Virus record (IMG/VR): IMGVR_UViG_3300028883_000018
Span: 1 to 41,837 of that record
Origin: a virus
Length of the DNA: 41,837 nucleotides
Direction: 5' to 3' (one strand)
Shown here: positions 38,450 through 41,837 of the stretch, one piece after another
Layout of the letters: each line of letters opens with the position of its first letter
How positions within the stretch are numbered: the stretch's first letter is position 1
Made by a program: the position numbers and the translations under genes
Notes under the pieces: model-generated
Told to the model about the DNA's origin: nothing
Seen by the model: the letters and a program-made list of their open reading frames with translations, nothing else
Database searches by the model: none

Positions 38450-39007
38450 TTAAGGTGTTGATGACCCTTGCATTAATTGCATGAGCCGTTTTTCTCTTGA
38501 TGTCATATACTCAGGAGCTTTGTTTTCACCTGCCTGTGGATTTGACATTTTTGCGTCCGGAGAATCCTTCTTTGTACCTGCCTGAGCTTTCTTTAAGAAC
38601 AATTCGAGTATTTCGATTGGCTGTTTTTCCAACATTGCCAGCTCAGATTCTTCTGCAATCTTAGCGTCCTTAATTTTAGCATAAACAGCCAAGCGGTTTT
38701 CTTCCTCTTTTTGCTCATACGCTTTGAGTTTCTCCAGATAAGTTTCACGTTCTTTTGCAATAGCTTCTTTCTCTGCTTTATACTTATCCGCTAATTCAGC
38801 GAATTTCTTTTGTTCGAGCAATGATTTCTCTTCCTGCTCTTTCTCTGCTTTCAAACGTTCCGCTTCCTTCTTTTCGAAATCTGATATTTTCGCATATAAT
38901 TGAGCGATAGTATCGTCATCTTTCTTTTCTACCGGCTTCTCAGCAGGTTTTTCTTCAGGTGTTTTTACCTGTTCTTCCGTAACTTGATCCTTAATTTCTT
39001 CTGCCAT
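38450..39007 (-). CDS. Capsid scaffold-like protein
   Basis: A 185-aa, very charged protein (Glu/Lys-rich, e.g. AERLKAEKEQEEKSLLEQKK) predicted as a long coiled coil, ending in a short basic-hydrophobic section (SREKRLMQLMQ). This is the shape of phage scaffolding proteins that interact with capsid through a C-terminal helix. It precedes the major capsid gene by 83 bp. AAGGTG upstream of the ATG. Confidence 0.75.
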   Translation of the reverse strand: MAEEIKDQVTEEQVKTPEEKPAEKPVEKKDDDTIAQLYAKISDFEKKEAERLKAEKEQEEKSLLEQKKFAELADKYKAEKEAIAKERETYLEKLKAYEQKEEENRLAVYAKIKDAKIAEESELAMLEKQPIEILELFLKKAQAGTKKDSPDAKMSNPQAGENKAPEYMTSREKRLMQLMQGSSTP

Positions 39008-39016
39008 TATATCACC

Positions 39017-39574
39017 TTATGATGTTTTCGCTTTTAGCTTAGTTAATTTAATATATGAATGTGTTGTCATGTAGCTGTCATTCTGATTAGAGCTTGCAGA
39101 TAGATAGACGTTACCTGTTGATCCGGCTGTCATGCCTGATGTATCTATCAAGCCCTTAACGATCTCTGCCACGCTTGTTTCAGAACCTACTGTCTGGTTG
39201 AAAGCGGCTGAGAAATCTGTTGGTATCGTATCATCGCCGATAGCTCCCTGACCTGTTGCACCGGATGGCAAATTGATCTTGGCTGCTACTGTTGCCCCGC
39301 CAGTACCTCCGTCATCAAAGCCAAGCATGCCTGTCAGTTCATAAACAAAGCCGGGCTCTACAGCAACGGACATGCCTGTGATTGCTGTGTCAGTTGTAAG
39401 ATTTACAGCAAGTGAAGTAAGTGAATAAGCGACATCGAATCCTCCGATATAATTCTCGTGTGCCGTTGCCTTATCTCTGTACTTGAAATTTCCATTAGCA
39501 TCTATCTCGACCTTATCGACCTTTGTCGAGATGTTGCCTCCCGTTGGTTTGTATAAATTCAATGCGTCTGCCAT
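39017..39574 (-). CDS. Putative capsid decoration or head fibre-like protein, 185 aa
   Basis: A Gly/Ala/Thr-rich beta protein (NLYKPTGGNISTKVDKVEID, then strands with TGMSVAVEPGFVYELTG). The central portion resembles beta-sandwich domains of phage surface proteins. It lies just ahead of scaffold and capsid genes with AAGGAG before the ATG. A decoration or fibre role is inferred from composition and position. Confidence 0.5.
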   Translation of the reverse strand: MADALNLYKPTGGNISTKVDKVEIDANGNFKYRDKATAHENYIGGFDVAYSLTSLAVNLTTDTAITGMSVAVEPGFVYELTGMLGFDDGGTGGATVAAKINLPSGATGQGAIGDDTIPTDFSAAFNQTVGSETSVAEIVKGLIDTSGMTAGSTGNVYLSASSNQNDSYMTTHSYIKLTKLKAKTS

Positions 39575-39589
39575 TTCTGGTCTCCTTGA

Positions 39590-39838
39590 TTATTTTTTTA
39601 TTCTTTCAATTTCAATTTGCATTTCGGTCATTTGCGTTCTTAGTTCCATGACCGATAGTTTAAGGTCTTGAATATTATTTTTTAGCTGTTCATCCGTTTT
39701 TATTCTCTCCTGCAAAGCTGCAATGTCAGTTTTGACGGTTACAAATTCAACAGCCAGCCAGGATGTTATTCCAAGCAATAGTACCCCGATGATCGTTGAT
39801 ATTTTCTGCCATATATTAGCATCTTCAGTATTTGGCAT
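39590..39838 (-). CDS. Membrane protein with coiled coil (holin- or spanin-like), 82 aa
   Basis: One N-terminal membrane span (about 13-32, STIIGVLLLGITSWLAVEFV) followed by a long coiled coil (KTDIAALQERIKTDEQLKNN and on to EIERIKK). This layout is found in small phage holin-associated and inner-spanin proteins. It is located in the head operon instead of the lysis cluster. GGAGC precedes the ATG. Confidence 0.55.
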   Translation of the reverse strand: MPNTEDANIWQKISTIIGVLLLGITSWLAVEFVTVKTDIAALQERIKTDEQLKNNIQDLKLSVMELRTQMTEMQIEIERIKK

Positions 39839-39858
39839 TGCTGCTCCTTCATTTATGT

Positions 39859-40116
39859 TTAGCCAATAGGTTCTTCTGTTATCTCTGTGATCGTTACTGT
39901 TACGTCTTCATAATCGGCAACGGCAAGAGCGATGTCAGCAGCATCGGAGAGCTCCCGCTTTACGTTAATAATATTTGATATTGAGTTTGAGCTCAATGCG
40001 TGACTTAATGCCGGTAAGCCAAGTATGGCGATAAGAATTTCTTTGTAATCGTCATTTACGATCATGCTGCCGTCTTCATCTTCTTCTTTGGGTATTATAA
40101 CTGCTATGTTATACAT
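39859..40116 (-). CDS. Hypothetical protein, 85 aa
   Basis: Not recognised. A small acidic alpha/beta protein (MYNIAVIIPKEEDEDGSMIV...). AGGAG lies six bases before the ATG, so it is well translated. Located between the exported fibre-like gene and the coiled-coil membrane protein. Confidence 0.55.
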   Translation of the reverse strand: MYNIAVIIPKEEDEDGSMIVNDDYKEILIAILGLPALSHALSSNSISNIINVKRELSDAADIALAVADYEDVTVTITEITEEPIG

Positions 40117-40161
40117 TGTTTTCTCCTATTTATTAAACTCTATTATTTAATTTGTAATTCA

Positions 40162-41478
40162 TCATTGGTTCACCATCAAAGGACTGGAACTGCACTTAAA
40201 TGAGGTAAGGGAAGCGTCGACATATAAATCCCATAATATCTTCTGTTCACCAATATCATTGCCGCTAGCATAAGCCGTTGCTGTTGTCCCTGATTTGGTA
40301 AATGAGCCATAAGCCGATTTACCATCAATCATGGCATAAAGAGTAACTTCATCATCTGCTGAAACTGCGAATGTTTTTGCATTAGGATTCCAATCATCTT
40401 CATATTCGTGTCCTGCGATTATTTCGTCATTGTATAATGATGCTAAACTACGATTTGCACTGTCTTCAAATAACCCGAAGAACATCCCATCTGTAGCACT
40501 TGTTATCATTGTAGCACTGACATATATACAATCATACGTTATCGTAGAATACATCTTAGAACGCTCAAGAGCTTTCACCACCAACGTACTACCATCATAT
40601 CCCAAGAAAGGTGTTCCTTCGCTTACCTCAAATACTCTCTCCATAACACCATCATTCTCTATCTGGAATGGATTAGGGTTAGCACTTATCGGGTCTTTGC
40701 GTGTCATGCGGATAGCGTCGATGGTGTAGGATGTAGAGCTTGCAGCGATAGCATTGATAGAAAAAGATATGCCTTTGATGTTTGACCAATCTAATGTACC
40801 ATCTTCACTGCCATCAATTTCAAGAAATGCCGATTTCTGTATTTTAATATGATTCCACCCATCAACCCAAATGCTATGTATTGCATAATAATAATAATCT
40901 GTTTGAGTACCTATATTATTGCAAGGGAACAGTATATATGCAGATGATATATTTGATTTATCGGCGATATATATACTAAACTCTATATAATCATCATCAG
41001 TACTCTCAGAACTATCCTCGAATTTGCTTAAATCCTTATCCGTAAAATCAAGAGATATAGCAAGCTCGGGTGTTGTCGCTGTTGTAATACTTATTCCCTG
41101 ACTTCCAACTTTATAATTAGTCGTATCATCCCCATGAGTAGCACTTGCCGTATTAGACCAATCAACATCCGCCCAGCTCTCATCACTCTCACAGGTAGCT
41201 ATCAGTTTCGTATTATGGTTATACATATAGAGTAAGTCATTCTGCGTAAGGGATATGCCTTTGAGCCGCTGGAGTTCGAGGTCTCTGGCTGCTTCATTTG
41301 CTGCCATTTCAGTGCCAAGCGAATCATCTGTAAAAGCACCCTGAACAACTGAGTCAGGCACAGAAGTGACACCTGTCCATGCTACAGAATCAGCTGTAAC
41401 CAATGGCAGTGCATATTTTACGTTGGTCTGTGCAAAAACTGCACACGCCGATAAAAGCCATATTATAATATATCTCAT
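40162..41478 (-). CDS. Exported fibre-like protein, 438 aa
   Basis: The N-terminus MRYIIIWLLSACAVFAQ is a Sec signal peptide with junction A-F-A followed by Gln. The mature protein is beta-rich and contains a section (about 215-265: WVDGWNHIKIQKSAF, then KGISFSINAI and YTIDAIRMTRK) resembling carbohydrate-binding jelly-roll modules. The C-terminus is strand-rich with SGTTATAYASGND. It begins in a one-base overlap with the next exported gene's stop; GAGGGA precedes the ATG. It could bind host surface glycans. A secreted product encoded among capsid genes is unusual. Confidence 0.6.
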   Translation of the reverse strand: MRYIIIWLLSACAVFAQTNVKYALPLVTADSVAWTGVTSVPDSVVQGAFTDDSLGTEMAANEAARDLELQRLKGISLTQNDLLYMYNHNTKLIATCESDESWADVDWSNTASATHGDDTTNYKVGSQGISITTATTPELAISLDFTDKDLSKFEDSSESTDDDYIEFSIYIADKSNISSAYILFPCNNIGTQTDYYYYAIHSIWVDGWNHIKIQKSAFLEIDGSEDGTLDWSNIKGISFSINAIAASSTSYTIDAIRMTRKDPISANPNPFQIENDGVMERVFEVSEGTPFLGYDGSTLVVKALERSKMYSTITYDCIYVSATMITSATDGMFFGLFEDSANRSLASLYNDEIIAGHEYEDDWNPNAKTFAVSADDEVTLYAMIDGKSAYGSFTKSGTTATAYASGNDIGEQKILWDLYVDASLTSFKCSSSPLMVNQ

Positions 41479-41837
41479 TAGTTATCCCTCATATTTGTCT
41501 TTATAAGAACATCAGCAGAATCCAAAGTATTAACATCGAACTTGAATTTCAATGCCTTCCAGCCACGGTTCTCAAGCTCTATTGCGAATGAACCATACGT
41601 TGTGTCAATGGCTATCGTCTGCAAAAGAACTCCTGAAGCCGTTGTATTAAATGAAGCAAAGGCAACAGGATCAATGCTGCCATAAATCTCAATGTCTCCG
41701 TCAAATGTGCCAGTTGCATTATTCCAAGCTCCTTCGATAATGAAATTGTCCCGTGGCATAGCTCTTTCGTTCATAACCCAGAGCCATGATGTTGTCGAAT
41801 CGGTTGTTCTGCCGTCAAGATTCATAACCGTATAAGG
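41478..41837 (-). CDS. 3' part of exported phage protein spanning the window ends
   Basis: This is the rest of the gene that starts at 184. The frame enters at the right edge and ends at 41478. After the signal peptide, mature residues form a beta-rich domain: WVMNERAMPRDNFIIEGAWN, GDIEIYGSIDP and GWKALKFKFDVNTLDSADV. The total length on the circle is 138 aa. Reading only the window gives a false start at an internal ATG (41825). It lies between portal and the 438-aa exported protein, both in the same direction. Function unknown; probably works with its exported neighbour. Confidence 0.75.
   Translation of the reverse strand, partial: PYTVMNLDGRTTDSTTSWLWVMNERAMPRDNFIIEGAWNNATGTFDGDIEIYGSIDPVAFASFNTTASGVLLQTIAIDTTYGSFAIELENRGWKALKFKFDVNTLDSADVLIKTNMRDN
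41711..41837. repeat. Terminal direct repeat, right copy
   Basis: Identical to 1-127. Marks the overlap that closes the circle; see the left copy. Confidence 0.95.

Overview
The window is a complete temperate tailed-phage genome rather than a piece of chromosome. Bases 1-127 recur exactly at 41711-41837, the signature of a circular sequence linearised by an assembler, so the unit genome is about 41,710 bp and one gene crosses the ends. It carries a tyrosine integrase, a helix-turn-helix repressor, portal, large terminase, an HK97-type capsid, a tail tube, a 1,352-residue tape measure and a lysozyme, with no contractile-sheath gene visible; this points to a siphovirus. The host is not identified. 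Signal peptides with an A-Q junction, lipoprotein signals, Shine-Dalgarno-led genes and low G+C fit a Gram-negative bacterium, perhaps of the Bacteroidota/Ignavibacteriota/Cloacimonadota kind (inference).

Layout. A divergent control region near 22.3-22.45 kb separates a short plus-strand lysogeny operon (22452-24582: repressor, lipoprotein, small protein, integrase) from one continuous minus-strand programme. On the minus strand, from 22.3 kb downwards, come small early regulators, a RAMP-like phage protein and its partner, a roughly 1.05-kb non-coding array (19.2-20.3 kb), recombination genes (PD-(D/E)XK nuclease, SSB), nucleotide or DNA modification genes (Nmad1-like protein, formyltransferase, two DNA methyltransferases, nucleoside-deoxyribosyltransferase-like protein), a primase-polymerase/VirE-type helicase with an iteron cluster beside it, an SNF2-type helicase, a VRR-NUC/DnaA-domain-IV fusion, lysis genes, fibre-like proteins, terminase and portal. 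Passing through the ends, the late programme continues 41.8 to 24.7 kb with exported fibre-like proteins, scaffold, capsid, head-tail joining proteins, a sulfotransferase and a glycosyltransferase, tail tube, tail chaperones, tape measure, distal tail proteins and a metallophosphoesterase.

The most unusual element is the array at 19243-20092. On the minus strand six ~43-nt copies spell a tRNA without its anticodon arm: a 7-bp acceptor-like stem, a D-loop-like linker containing GG, and a canonical T-arm with loop TTCGATT. They are joined by ~105-155-nt linkers built on a 5-nt AACNN period. The array is preceded by a boxA-like sequence and followed by a terminator-like hairpin, and lies directly downstream of a gene whose protein has a RAMP-type glycine-rich loop. 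It looks like a structured, untranslated phage RNA of an undescribed type.

Other points of interest are the VRR-NUC/DnaA fusion, the sulfotransferase/glycosyltransferase pair inside the head-tail module, Sec or lipoprotein signals on fibre-like proteins, a possible dual-coding cytosine methyltransferase, and a large inverted-repeat leader before the formyltransferase gene.
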